Below are positions 12,301 through 21,411 of a DNA stretch of 64,000 nucleotides, piece by piece. Location: NCBI GenBank assembly GCA_013398955.1, contig VWPU01003975.1, positions 57,263 to 121,262 on the forward strand, read 5' to 3'. Each line of letters begins with the position of its first letter. Position 1 is the stretch's first letter. The notes under the pieces were generated by a model. The model was not told where the DNA came from. It worked only from the letters and a program-made list of their open reading frames with translations, and searched no databases. This DNA is from Callaeas wilsoni (lineage: Eukaryota > Chordata > Aves > Passeriformes > Callaeidae). The translations under genes and the position numbers were made by a program.

Positions 12301-14988
12301 GTCCACGGCACAGCTACACCTGGATCATCCCCATCACCTGGATGACAGGCAGTAGCCATGGGGACAGCAGCTACTGGCTGACCAAAGTCACAGGTACGGT
12401 GTGTCCTGGATGTGAGTGGGGGTCTTGCTGCCACCTCCACTGCCATGACACCGGTCAGGGTTCCCAGGGAGGCAGTGGTGGTGGGGGCTGAGCCTGGCCC
12501 TCCCTGGCGGGTGGAGGTGCAGCTCTGGCAGAGCCTCCTGTCCCCTTCCCAGACACCAACAACGACTTCAAGCTCAACAGCAACAGCTGGCTCCTGCTGA
12601 ACCTCAATGTCACTGGGTACTTCCGTGTCAATTACAACCAGGAGAACTGGGATCAGCTCCTCCGCCAGCTTGACACTAACCACGAGGTACACGAGTCGGT
12701 CAAGGCTGTGGTGTGGGACCCCGTTCACGCCACCTCACTCAGTCTGCCCTGAGACACTGACTTTGCTCTCTCAGGTCTTCCCTGTGATCAACCGTGCCCA
12801 GATCATTGATGATGCTTTTAACCTGGCCAGGTGAGCCCTGCCAGGTAGTCTGAGTGCCACGGTGTCGAGGGGCTGGATGGGGTGGGTGCCTTGCGGTGGG
12901 CAGTGCCAGTGTGTCTGGGGAGGTGACGCTGCCCTCACCCCAACAGGGCCAAGTACGTCAAGGTGACCTTGGCTCTGAACACGACACGGTTCCTGAGCCA
13001 GGAGACAGAATATATGCCCTGGCAGGCAGCGCTCAGCAACCTCCAGTACTTCCAGCTGATGTTTGACCGCAGTGAGGTCTTTGGGGCCATGTCGGTGAGT
13101 GGTGCCATCCCCCCGTGCTGGGGATGAGGGGCCAGGATTGCCCCCACAGTGGTGTGAGGGCTGCTGCCAGTGTCACTGGGCACTGACCCCCTCTTGCCCC
13201 CAGAGATACATGAAGAAGCAGGTGACCCCTCTCTTTATCTACTACAAGAACATCACCAATGACTGGAAAGATATTCCCAGTGGCCTGATGGTCCAGTGAG
13301 TAGCGTGGCCCTGGGGCTGGGCTGGATCCCTGGAGTCTCCCTGACTGCACTGGGTAGAGGGCACAGCCCTGCCTCCAGCTGGCACTGGCCAGTGGGTGCC
13401 CCCCACCAGACCCCAGCCCTCACAGCCTCTCTCCCCCCAGGTACAACGAGATCAATGCCATCAGCACCGCCTGCTCCTATGGCGTCACCGAGTGCCAGGA
13501 GTTGGCCAGCAACTACTTGCACGAGTGGCAGCAGAATGTCACCAACAACCCGTGAGTCCTTGGAAGCCCTGGCACTGTGTGTGTGGTCAGGCTGGGCACG
13601 GCGAGAGGCTCCTGGCACTGATGGCTCTTACCCCAACAGGATCCCTCCGAACCTGCGCTCAGCCATCTACTGCAGCATCGTGGCCACGGGCGGGGAGGAC
13701 GCCTGGAATTTCCTCTGGGACAGGTTTCAGGAAGCCCCTGTGGTGTCTGAGGCCGACAAGCTCCGCACAGCCCTCTCCTGTAGCCCGCACCCCTGGATCC
13801 TCAACCGGTGCGTGTGGGGTCTGGCTGGCACTGTGGTGTGTCCCCACCAGCCCATCACCCACATCCTGTCCACTGCCCCTGCCAGCCCCTTACCTCCTCA
13901 TGCCCCTCCAGGTACCTGGAGTACACCCTCGACCCTACAAAGATCCGGAGGCAGGATGCCACCTCCACGATCAACAGCATTGCCAGCAATGTTGTGGGGC
14001 AGCCCCTGGTCTGGGACTTCATCCGTGCCAACTGGAGGACACTCTTCACCCAGTGAGCACTGCAGGGGGATGGGGGTACCCCGTCTGCCTGTGCCCCTTG
14101 GGGGTGGCACCGTCCCTTCCCCTGTCCCCTCCCTTGCGGCTCTGCGGGACCCCTGGCTCAGCACACTTCTGCTCTCCCAGGTATGGGGGCGGCTCCTTCT
14201 CCTTCTCCCGCCTGATTTTATCTGTGACCCAGCGCTTTTCCTCCGAGTTTGAGCTGCAACAGGTGAGGCCGGACCCTGGCAGGGCCCAGGGTACAAGGGA
14301 CCCGCACCTTGGCAGAGCTGCCCTTTGCCAGCAGCCCTTGAGAGGGAGTTTCCTGTCCCTTGTGTGCCCAGGGGTCCAAGAGACTTCTGTCCCTGTCATA
14401 GGCTGCTGGGTGCCTGCTGGGGTGATGGCAGGGACTCCCAAGGGCTCTCAGAGTGCTCCTGGGGGCTGTTGGGGTGCTGCATGGGCTCCTGGAGGCTGTT
14501 GGGGTGCTCCTGGAGGCTGCTGAGGTGGTGCTGGAGACCTTCCAAAGGCTGTCAGGGTGCTACTGGGGCTGTCAGGATGATGTTGGGTGGTGTTGGGGGC
14601 TGCTGGAGTGATGCTGGGGGCTCACAGAAGCTATTGGGGTGCTCCTGGGGGCTGTTGGTGTCCTGCCAGGGAGCAGCTGAGATCTGCTGGGGTGGTGCTG
14701 GGGTGGTGCTGGAGTGCTCACAGGGGTTGTCAGGGGCTATTAGGGTGTTCCTGGGTGGTGTTGAGTGGTGCTGGGATCTGCCAGGGGTTGCTGGGCCCAC
14801 CCCCTGCCTGCTCCAGCCCCATCTCTGCCTGGCAGCTGGAGCAGTTCAAGAACGACAATCAGGACATCGGGTTTGGGTCGGGGACGCGGGCGCTGGAGCA
14901 GGCGCTGGAGCAGACGCGCGCTAACATCAACTGGGTGAAGGAGAACCGGGCGACGGTGCTGACGTGGTTCCAGGGCGAGAGCAGCTAA
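9350..14988 (+). CDS. ANPEP: Aminopeptidase N (CD13), complete, 20 coding exons
   Basis: Type II membrane zinc ectopeptidase (M1 family) that removes neutral N-terminal residues from peptides. Exons: 9350-10005, 10272-10417, 10494-10630, 10714-10840, 10950-11104, 11177-11290, 11407-11550, 11625-11690, 11833-11898, 12060-12232, 12314-12393, 12553-12686, 12775-12830, 12947-13094, 13204-13295, 13441-13551, 13640-13807, 13912-14052, 14181-14262 and 14836-14988. They sum to 2949 nt in one frame (982 residues; human has 967). ATG at 9350 precedes a signal anchor (about residues 10-32) and a Thr-rich stalk. Catalytic parts are intact: GAMEN at 366-370, HELAH at 402-406 with third zinc ligand Glu425 in NEGFAS, and catalytic Tyr491. 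The HExxH-18-E signature spans the exon 5/6 junction. The C-terminal domain is full length. ANPEP is also a known entry receptor for some coronaviruses in mammals; nothing here bears on that. Confidence 0.97.
9512..9583 (+). repeat. (ACC)n microsatellite encoding a poly-Thr stalk in ANPEP
   Basis: Seventeen consecutive Thr codons (almost all ACC, one ACT), one Ser codon at 9563, then six more Thr codons. They correspond to residues 55-78, between the membrane anchor and the first folded domain. In orthologues this is the Ser/Thr-rich, O-glycosylated stalk, so the repeat lengthens a mucin-like spacer without touching the catalytic domain. Confidence 0.95.
14400..14790. repeat. Degenerate tandem repeat in last ANPEP intron
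   Basis: The intron 14263-14835 is largely an irregular array of units such as 'ggctgttggggtgctcctgg' and 'ggtggtgctgg', roughly 25-35 bp and G-rich on the coding strand. It makes this intron the longest of ANPEP. No exon is seen in it. Confidence 0.75.
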
Positions 14989-15166
14989 CAGGCGCCTGCG
15001 CTTCCCTGGCCACCAGGATGGACCCTCGCCCACTCCCGACTCACCTCACTCCATCCCCTTCACCCCCAGGCCCCTGTGCCCCCCAGTCCTGCTCTGCCAG
15101 TGAGGGCACTGGGAACGTGGTGGGGCTTGGGAGGGGGGAGGTCAGGCTGGAGCACTCTGAGGGTGA

Positions 15167-15172
15167 AATAAA
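15167..15172 (+). terminator. Polyadenylation signal of ANPEP
   Basis: AATAAA about 180 bp after the ANPEP stop at 14988, giving a short 3' UTR. Confidence 0.8.
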
Positions 15173-15179
15173 AACTTGC

Positions 15180-16355
15180 CCAGTTTCCAGGGGCACCGTG
15201 GATGCTGGGGGCCATGATGTGGGGACTGCGACAGACTAGGTAGGAAGCGCCAGGAGCCCTGCAGCCTGCATGCCTGGGGCAGGGCCCGAGGCTGTGAGCC
15301 CCCCGGGCTGTTAGGAGCCTGGTGCTAAGTGGCTCTGGGGGCTTCCTGACGCCAGCCCCGAGCCCCTCTGTCTGACAGCTGCGTGTGAGCTCTCCTGCTG
15401 GGCCCTGCTCAGGGGGCTCTCTGCCCCCTCCCTGTGGACTGGCACCAGGACCCCTCTGCCTGCCCCTGTTCTGGGCAGGTGCTGCAGGGTCAGGGCAGGG
15501 GCCACGGGAGTGGCTGTGACAGGTAGGAGAGACTGTCCCTCATGGGCTACCCTGGACCCTGAAGGGATGGAGCTGTCTTTGGGCACAGGGAAGGGACGGG
15601 ACCCACAGGCAAGTGGGAGCTGGGGGTCAGTGGGGCTGGAGACGACCTAGGTGGTGAGCCCCTCTGCCCCCCCAGCCCCGGGACACATCCGGGCTGTGGG
15701 TTGGCTGGCAGTGGGCACTGAGCCCCTGGTCCGGGGCAGTACCTGGCTGTGTGTGTGGGGTGCCAGGCTGAGGGGTGCTCCCAACCCTGCCCGTGCTGGG
15801 GTGCAGCCAGGAGGTCCCGCAGTAAGGAACAGGGGAGCAGTTTTGCATGGCGGCTTTAATGAGGATCCTGGTGTCTGTCCCATCCCATGCAGCTCTGCGG
15901 CATGGCCGTGCCACTGACCCGTGGCCATGCCATTGTCCCACTGCCCCACTGCCATGCCACTGTGCCTGTGTGATCTGTGTGTCGAGGGGTGCAGTCAGCT
16001 CCAGCCCCCACAGTGCTGTGCGCTGGGGTGCAGCTGGACAGGAGAGAGGCTGCGGCAGGAGCTGGGAAGATGAGCCTGGCTGGGTCCCAAGGACTGCTGA
16101 GCTGTGTGGGAAGGCCTGTGTGAGTGGCTGTGGTACACCCCACCTCGCACCCCCTGCCACCCACCCCACGAGGACTGTCCTCCACCCCAGCCCAGGGACT
16201 GCAGGATCAGAGGCTGGGCTGGGGAGGGTCTTTGGGTAGCTGGCGATGTGTGGGCAGCTGGGAGCCAGGTGTAGGGGTCCTGTGGTGCCTCATGTCCATC
16301 AGTGCTGTCCTGGGAGGCTTCAAGCAGTGGGAAGAAGCCATCCTATTACCCGTGG
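15180..16355. other. ANPEP-MESP2 convergent intergenic region
   Basis: Lies between two convergent genes. It probably contains the 3' UTR of the minus-strand MESP gene: ATTAAA on the - strand at 15855-15860 is a candidate polyadenylation signal about 500 bp past its stop. I found no sequence resembling the second exon of the other MESP gene here. Confidence 0.5.
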
Positions 16356-16988
16356 CTATGGCACGTCTGTGGGGAGGCTCCAGGGCGGTGTAGCTGAGAA
16401 TCTTCTGAAGCTCTGGGGGAATCCCTGCAGCAGGGGTGTAGGGGAAGGGGACCCCCAGGTTCCTAGCTCCATCTCTGCTCCTCCAGGCACCTCTGGGGCA
16501 GTGCTCGCAGCAGGGCCGCAGAGAGGTGACCCCCAGGCACCCGTCCCCATGCTGGGAACCCCGTGCAGCTCCGGAGGGGTCCCTGCCATGGGAGGTGACC
16601 CCCAGCCTGCAGCGCCGGGGGGCGAAGCATCACGGGGGTCCGTGTCCTGGCAGCACCCCAGGCCCCGGGGGCAGAGGGGACAGTGTCGGGGGGTCGGCGC
16701 CCCCCGGCCGAGCCCCAGCAGGGCGGAGAGGTGGGCGATGTAGCGGGTGGCGAGGCGCAGGGTCTCGATCTTGGGGAGGGTCTGCCCGGCGGGCGGCAGG
16801 TAGTGCCGCAGCCGCAGCAGGGCCTGCGCCAGCCGCCGCATCCGCAGCTTCTCCCGCTCGCTGGCGCTCTGCCGCGGGGCCCCCGCTCCCCCGCCGCCCC
16901 GCACCCCCTTCCTGCCCCGAGGGGGACGCAGCAGCGCACCGAGGGACTCTGCCGAAGGCGCTGGGGATGCGGTGCTGTGTCCGGCCAT
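16356..16988 (-). CDS. MESP2: MESP bHLH factor, MESP2-position copy, shortened
   Basis: Mesoderm-posterior family transcription factor; relatives act in early mesoderm and somite segmentation. ATG at 16988 reads 210 residues to a stop at 16356. bHLH at about residues 39-93 (RQSASEREKLRMRRLAQAL, ETLRLATRYIAHLSALLGL), followed by the family's CPXCP motif as CPLCP at 103-107. Symbol chosen by position next to ANPEP, as human MESP2. Compared with the + strand copy at 19958 it has a 12-bp deletion in the bHLH loop (HYLPPAGQT against HYLPPTLAPAGQT), LPKIE instead of LTKIE, and a net 2-bp insertion near 16441-16456 that shifts the C-terminus into a different frame ending soon after. No second exon was found. 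Either a shortened functional gene or one beginning to decay. Confidence 0.8.
   Translation of the reverse strand: MAGHSTASPAPSAESLGALLRPPRGRKGVRGGGGAGAPRQSASEREKLRMRRLAQALLRLRHYLPPAGQTLPKIETLRLATRYIAHLSALLGLGRGAPTPRHCPLCPRGLGCCQDTDPRDASPPGAAGWGSPPMAGTPPELHGVPSMGTGAWGSPLCGPAASTAPEVPGGAEMELGTWGSPSPTPLLQGFPQSFRRFSATPPWSLPTDVP
16423..16918 (-). repeat. Left arm of MESP inverted repeat
   Basis: A 496-bp segment that is the near-identical reverse complement of 20136-20641 (506 bp). The 10-bp length difference is fully explained by a 12-bp deletion and a net 2-bp insertion in this arm. Similarity covers the bHLH, the CPLCP motif and the first copy of the 26-residue repeat, and falls away abruptly at both ends. 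Confidence 0.9.
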
Positions 16989-17025
16989 GGGCGGGGCCTG
17001 TTCTGCTGGCTGCGTCTGGGGGTAA

Positions 17026-17037
17026 CCCCGGCTTTAT
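17026..17037 (-). promoter_or_regulatory. TATA-like element of the MESP2-position gene
   Basis: ATAAAGCCGGGG on the - strand, 49 bp upstream of the ATG at 16988. The same 12 bases occur at 19901-19912 on the + strand upstream of the partner gene, so this is a shared core-promoter element. Confidence 0.6.
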
Positions 17038-17078
17038 TTGGGACGGGGATGCGGGGCGATGCCTCTGCGCCCACCTGG

Positions 17079-17162
17079 AGGTGTCGAACCCCCCCCAGCC
17101 TCGCCCCGCTCCGGGCGGGCGGCAGGAGCCTGGGAATGCCGGGCCCATTTGCAGAGGTGTCA
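17079..17162 (-). promoter_or_regulatory. Pair of T-box-like sites upstream of the MESP2-position gene
   Basis: AGGTGTCG at 17079-17086 and AGGTGTCA at 17155-17162 (+ strand reading), each carrying the AGGTGT T-box core, 76 bp apart. Mammalian Mesp2 is a known target of Tbx6. Function at these sites is inferred from motif and position only. Confidence 0.45.
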
Positions 17163-18184
17163 GATCTGACTCCTTTGGTCCTTAATTGGCCCTGCCGGCG
17201 CTGGGAAGTGTGTGGGGACCCATTCACACGGCCGTGAGAGATGCTAACGTGCCGCCAGCCCCGCATCGCGCCGCATCACCCTACCGGATCCCCCTGCACC
17301 GCACCTCCCCGCACAGAGACTCTGCCGGCTGCAGCCAGCACCCGGGACTTGACCTTCCACTGCCGGGACCCCGAGCCGCCAGCCCTGGCACCCAGCAGGG
17401 TCCCCACAGCTCCCTGCCCTCTGCCTCGCTCCCACCCCCGGGTCCGGGGGTACCGTGTGGGCTCTAGCTCAGACTGACGGCCCTAAGGGGCAAGGGTTCC
17501 GGGGACTGTAGGGTGCTTGGGTGGGGGGCCGGGGTGCTCCCTTCCCAGAGACATCCCTGCACTGGCCATGCTGCTTCTGTCTCCCCAGTCCGATGGCATG
17601 CAGCCCCGGACGGCTCCAGACAAGCTGAGGCACCTGGGGACGCACCAGGCTGTGCCCCTGCTTGTGCTGGGGGTCCCTGTGCTGCTGCGGGTTGGGGTGC
17701 CCAGGGCACTGGGGTGCACCGTGGTGGGTGCCAAACTCCTGAGGGTGCCGTGGGCAGGGGACCCCCCGTGCAGATGGGCTGAGGGAGAGCGGAGGGGTGA
17801 GAGGGGCTGTTTGCCAGGTGCTCGGCAGCACTGACCCCTGCACCAGACACAGCCCTGGGCAGTGCCCCTCTGAGCAGTGCCCATCCCAGAGAGAGGGACA
17901 AGCATGACCACCGGAAACCACATAGGCGCCTGACCCGGGAGGTGCTGCGGCAGGGATGGCGAGTCCCAAGTGGGCAGGGACGTGTCCTGGGAGGGGCCCA
18001 GCAGGGCCAGGAACCTCTCAGCAGAAGGACTGGGAGCTCCTGGAGGCACAGCCTGAGCTGGGCACTGACTGAGCTCTGTCGTGGTGCCCTGGCCATGTTG
18101 CCTTGGCCCTGCACCCTGCTCTATTGATATGGGCTGAAGGGATGGAGGGACCCTCCCTGCCCCCCGGGGTGAGGGGCTGCAGGG

Positions 18185-18735
18185 TGTTCTGCTATCACCA
18201 AAAGTTGGGAATAAAGCCATCTAACACTGTAATTTCAGTATTCAAAAGTAGCATTATTTTATTTCAGTGCTGGGTGTGCAGGGGATATCTCCTACTACAC
18301 ACACCACAGCTGGCTAACAGACTAGTTTAAATCTTTGTAACTTATACATTTCCCAAAACTCATACATGTATGCTAATCATTCCCACAAATTCTTTTGCGT
18401 ATTTATATCACTTTTTGGAGCTTATTTACATAAGAGTAGGGGTATTTTGAGAGTCTCTGGTGGTCGTTTGGGGACCACCTCATTCCTCAAATTATCCAGT
18501 TTTGGTCATATGCCTCCAAAAAAATCTCTTTGAATAAATCCCAGCTCTGTGGTCTGGCCAAAATATATCTTCTTATCAGTGTTGCTCAGGCCCACAGTCT
18601 TTAAGGCTAAGATAACCACTTGCACATGTTAATACCGGACTAGGCACTTTTGGCTGAAGCTAAAGGAATTCGCAAGACTTAAACACTGTTTGTTACAATT
18701 AAAGATTTTCCCAACACTGCGGGGGCTCTGACCCC
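18185..18735 (-). mobile_element. AT-rich insert, probable solo LTR of an endogenous retrovirus
   Basis: An abrupt AT-rich island of about 550 bp in an otherwise very GC-rich locus. On the - strand it has an LTR-like layout: GATATAAATA as a TATA box near 18400-18410 and an AAATAAAAT polyadenylation-type motif near 18255-18263 further downstream. No open frame or recognisable viral protein is present. I could not fix TG/CA termini or a target-site duplication, so LTR identity rests on composition and layout. Confidence 0.5.
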
Positions 18736-19768
18736 ATGGCCAGTGCTGCCCCAGCCCAGCCGCACTCCAGCACTTGTCCAAACAGGGAGGTGGGAAGCGG
18801 CTGCGGCGGGTGCAGAACTCATTACCCGGGAGCTCATCAGCTAATGCGACCCAGGAGGGGGCCGGGCAGCGAGGAAGGGGCCATGCCTGGCCCGGGGCCA
18901 TGGGGTGCAGGTCTCCCGCCAGATGCCCCCGTGCCCCCAGACTGGGGCTGGATGTTGGAATGGGGTTGGCACTGGCGGCCTCGGATCGGCTGGGTCAGTG
19001 CTGCGCACTGCTCAGATGTGCACACACAGTTTGGGGGTCCTGCGCCCCTAGCTGTATCCCCTCAGCTGTGCCCCCCAGCTTTGTGGGGATCCTGTGCCTC
19101 TCATGTTCCCAAGGGCTTTGCACACCTCATTTGGGGGGGTTCTGCACCCCGCTGTACCACTGGGCTGTGCACACCCAGTTCGGGGGTCCTGTGCCCCCAG
19201 ATGTACCCCCAGTCCATGCTGTGTACACCAGTTCTAGGAACCCGTGCCGTGCCATGCCCGTGTCCCCTTGCTCCCTGATGGATTTTCCGTCCCTCGGCGG
19301 GGCCGTTTCCCGGGAAACTTTCACACTCGCCGGCCCCAACACCTGCGGGGCCTGGGAACGCGGCGGGGGGGCTCCTCCCAGCCCCGACCCTGGCCCTCGA
19401 CACCCGCTGCCCGTGGGGGTTCCCCTGCCACTGCCAGCACCGGGCAGCCCCGGGGAGTCCGAGCTCATGGGGGCAGTGGGAGACCGGCACCCCCAAACCA
19501 GGTGGGAGGGGGTGTCCTGCAAAGCCACAGGGGCAGCCCCCTGGCTGGGGTCATGCTGCAGAGGGAGACACAGGGACACGCCATCGCAGACCCACTGCAA
19601 ACCCCACTGAAGCCCCGTCAGAGCCCCACAACACCCCCACTGCAGAACTTGCTGCAGCCCTACTGCAGCTCCCCCCCAGCAGACCTACTGAGACCCCACT
19701 GCAGCTCCCGTGTGGGTCCCAGCCCCGTCCCCAGCCCAGCGCGGGGGAGAGGGCAGCACCGAGCAGCT

Positions 19769-19890
19769 TCACACCTCTGGGGTGAAATTCGTCACCCCGT
19801 GTTCACAGCCGCGGCCCCCGGACCCCCCTGCCCAGACGCTTGGCCTTTGAAGTGCTGCTCCTGCAGCCACGAAGGTGCCTCTTCACACCT
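19769..19890 (+). promoter_or_regulatory. Two TCACACCT T-box sites upstream of the MESP1-position gene
   Basis: Exact TCACACCT octamers (reverse complement of the T-box consensus AGGTGTGA) at 19769-19776 and 19883-19890, 114 bp apart, at about -190 and -75 relative to the ATG at 19958. Both sit in the same TTCACACCTC context. Confidence 0.6.
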
Positions 19891-19900
19891 CCGGCCCGGC

Positions 19901-19912
19901 ATAAAGCCGGGG
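19901..19912 (+). promoter_or_regulatory. TATA-like element of the MESP1-position gene
   Basis: ATAAAGCCGGGG, 57 bp before the ATG and ten bases after the proximal T-box site. The same 12 bases stand before the divergent partner gene. Confidence 0.6.
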
Positions 19913-19957
19913 CGGTCGGGAGCCACTGGCACACAGGTCCCAGCCTCCGGCCCTGCC

Positions 19958-21411
19958 ATGGCCCACGGCCACACGCTGCCCGCCACGGCCCCACTGCAGG
20001 ACTGGGGTGACCGCGGACCTCCGGACCCGCTAGGCTACATCAGCAGCTCTCCCGCAGCATCACCTGACTCCTGTGGCCTCGCGTCCCCCGCCGCTACTCG
20101 GGGACCCTGCCGCGGGCACGCCGCCCCCCGTCCCAGGGGCAGGAAGGGGGTGCGGGGCGGCGGGGGAGCGGGGGCCCCGCGGCAGAGCGCCAGCGAGCGG
20201 GAGAAGCTGCGGATGCGGCGGCTGGCGCAGGCCCTGCTGCGGCTGCGGCACTACCTGCCGCCCACGCTGGCCCCCGCGGGGCAGACCCTCACCAAGATCG
20301 AGACCCTGCGCCTCGCCACCCGCTACATCGCCCACCTCTCCGCCCTGCTGGGGCTCGGCCGGGGGGCGCCGACCCCCCGACACTGTCCCCTCTGCCCCCG
20401 GGGCCTGGGGTGCTGCCAGGACACGGACCCCCGTGATGCTTCGCCCCCCGGCGCTGCAGGCTGGGGGTCACCTCCCATGGCAGGGACCCCTCCGGAGCTG
20501 CACGGGGTTCCCAGCATGGGGACGGGTGCCTGGGGGTCACCTCTCTGCGGCCCTGCTCTGGGCACTGCCCCAGAGGTGCTTGGGGGTCCGGAGATGGGGC
20601 TAGGAACCTGGGGTCCCCCCCCCTACACCCCTGCTGCAGGGACCCTTCCAGATGTACTCGGGGGTCCTAACACCGGGATGGAGACCTGGGGGTCTCCCCC
20701 CTACATCCCTGCAACCGGGACGCCTCCAGAGGTGCTTGGAGTTTCCAACATTGAGACGGAGACCTGGGGGCCACCCCCCTACATGCCTGCAGTGGGGACC
20801 TCCTCAGAGCTGAACAGGGCTGTCATCTCCACTGCGTCCCCCTGGCTGACCCCTCCCCACTGTGCAGGGGCTGGGGCCCCGCTGGATCTCCCTGGTGATG
20901 TCCTGGACATGGGGCTGGTGCTATCAGAGTTCGTGGGCACTGAGACAGTCACCCAGGTACGTGCTGGTGGGGATTGGGGTGATCTCAGAATGGGGCTGGC
21001 ATGGGGCAGGGATCGACCCCCCTTGGGGCGGGGGGACCAGAGTCCTCCTGGTGTGGGGCAGTGCTGGAAGTGGTTTTGGGGTCACAACAGCCTTGTCTGG
21101 GGTAGGGAATGGAGAGGTGAGCCCTGCTCTGTGCAGTGGGTGAGGTGGGTCCCTCAGCCTGCTCCATTCTTCCTGGTGCTTCCCTCCCTCGTGTTTGTGG
21201 GGATCCCATTAATGGGGATAGAATGGAGCACATTGTCCTGCTTGTCCCTGCCCAGGAGCCCTTCCAGTGGGTGGGCTGTCACTCCCACGACCCCAGCCCT
21301 GGCTGGAGCTCTGTCTGGCTGCTCACCCTCTCTCTCTCTGCTCCCCAGGATCTCTCTGCGGACCTGCTCTCACTGCTGGAGGCTCTGTTCCCACCACAGC
21401 CCCGGCACTGA
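19958..21411 (+). CDS. MESP1: MESP bHLH factor, MESP1-position copy, complete
   Basis: Mesoderm-posterior bHLH transcription factor. Exon 1 is 19958-20956 (ATG in GCCATGG context, donor gtacgt) and exon 2 is 21349-21411 (acceptor after a ctctctctgctccccag tract, stop TGA). Phase is 0 at the junction, giving 353 residues. The N-terminus is Ser/Pro-rich (SSSPAASPDSCGLASP). bHLH is at about residues 75-133 with the family loop intact (LPPTLAPAGQTLTKIE), and CPLCP is at 143-147. Four tandem 26-residue repeats follow (residues 176-279), then an acidic-hydrophobic C-terminus encoded mostly by exon 2 (DLSADLLSLLEALFPP). Symbol assigned by position and strand (human: MESP1 -, MESP2 +, ANPEP -). Because the bHLH regions of the two copies are nearly identical, orthology cannot be read from the protein alone. 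Confidence 0.88.
20136..20641 (+). repeat. Right arm of MESP inverted repeat
   Basis: Partner of 16423-16918 in opposite orientation, from the 'ggggcaggaaggg' boundary before the bHLH to 'cccctgctgcaggg' within the repeat region. The two arms are about 3.2 kb apart. Confidence 0.9.
20483..20794 (+). repeat. Four 78-bp tandem repeats inside MESP1 coding sequence
   Basis: Units at 20483, 20561, 20639 and 20717, each exactly 78 bp (26 codons) and in frame. The unit pattern is G-T-x-P-E-V-L-G-x-P-x-x-G-x-x-T-W-G-P-P-P-Y. Unit 1 is the most diverged. The - strand copy keeps unit 1 and the start of unit 2, then loses the frame. Confidence 0.9.

Larger units (their letters stand above)
16989..19957. 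other. Shared MESP1/MESP2 bidirectional intergenic region
   Basis: The 3-kb head-to-head spacer of the MESP pair. It contains both promoters, the AT-rich LTR-like insert and a possible enhancer near 18770-18870. That stretch has GTGGGAA (RBPJ-like core, 18790-18796) followed by an AT-richer segment around 'agctcatcagctaatgcgac'. Mammalian Mesp2 is controlled by Tbx6 and Notch/RBPJ, which makes these motifs plausible but unproven. No coding exon is seen. Confidence 0.5.

Noticed and set aside
16463..17266. 267-residue frame overlapping the minus-strand MESP gene
   Set aside because: Another frame over the same bHLH coding DNA; it encodes Arg/Pro/Gly-rich sequence without family features.
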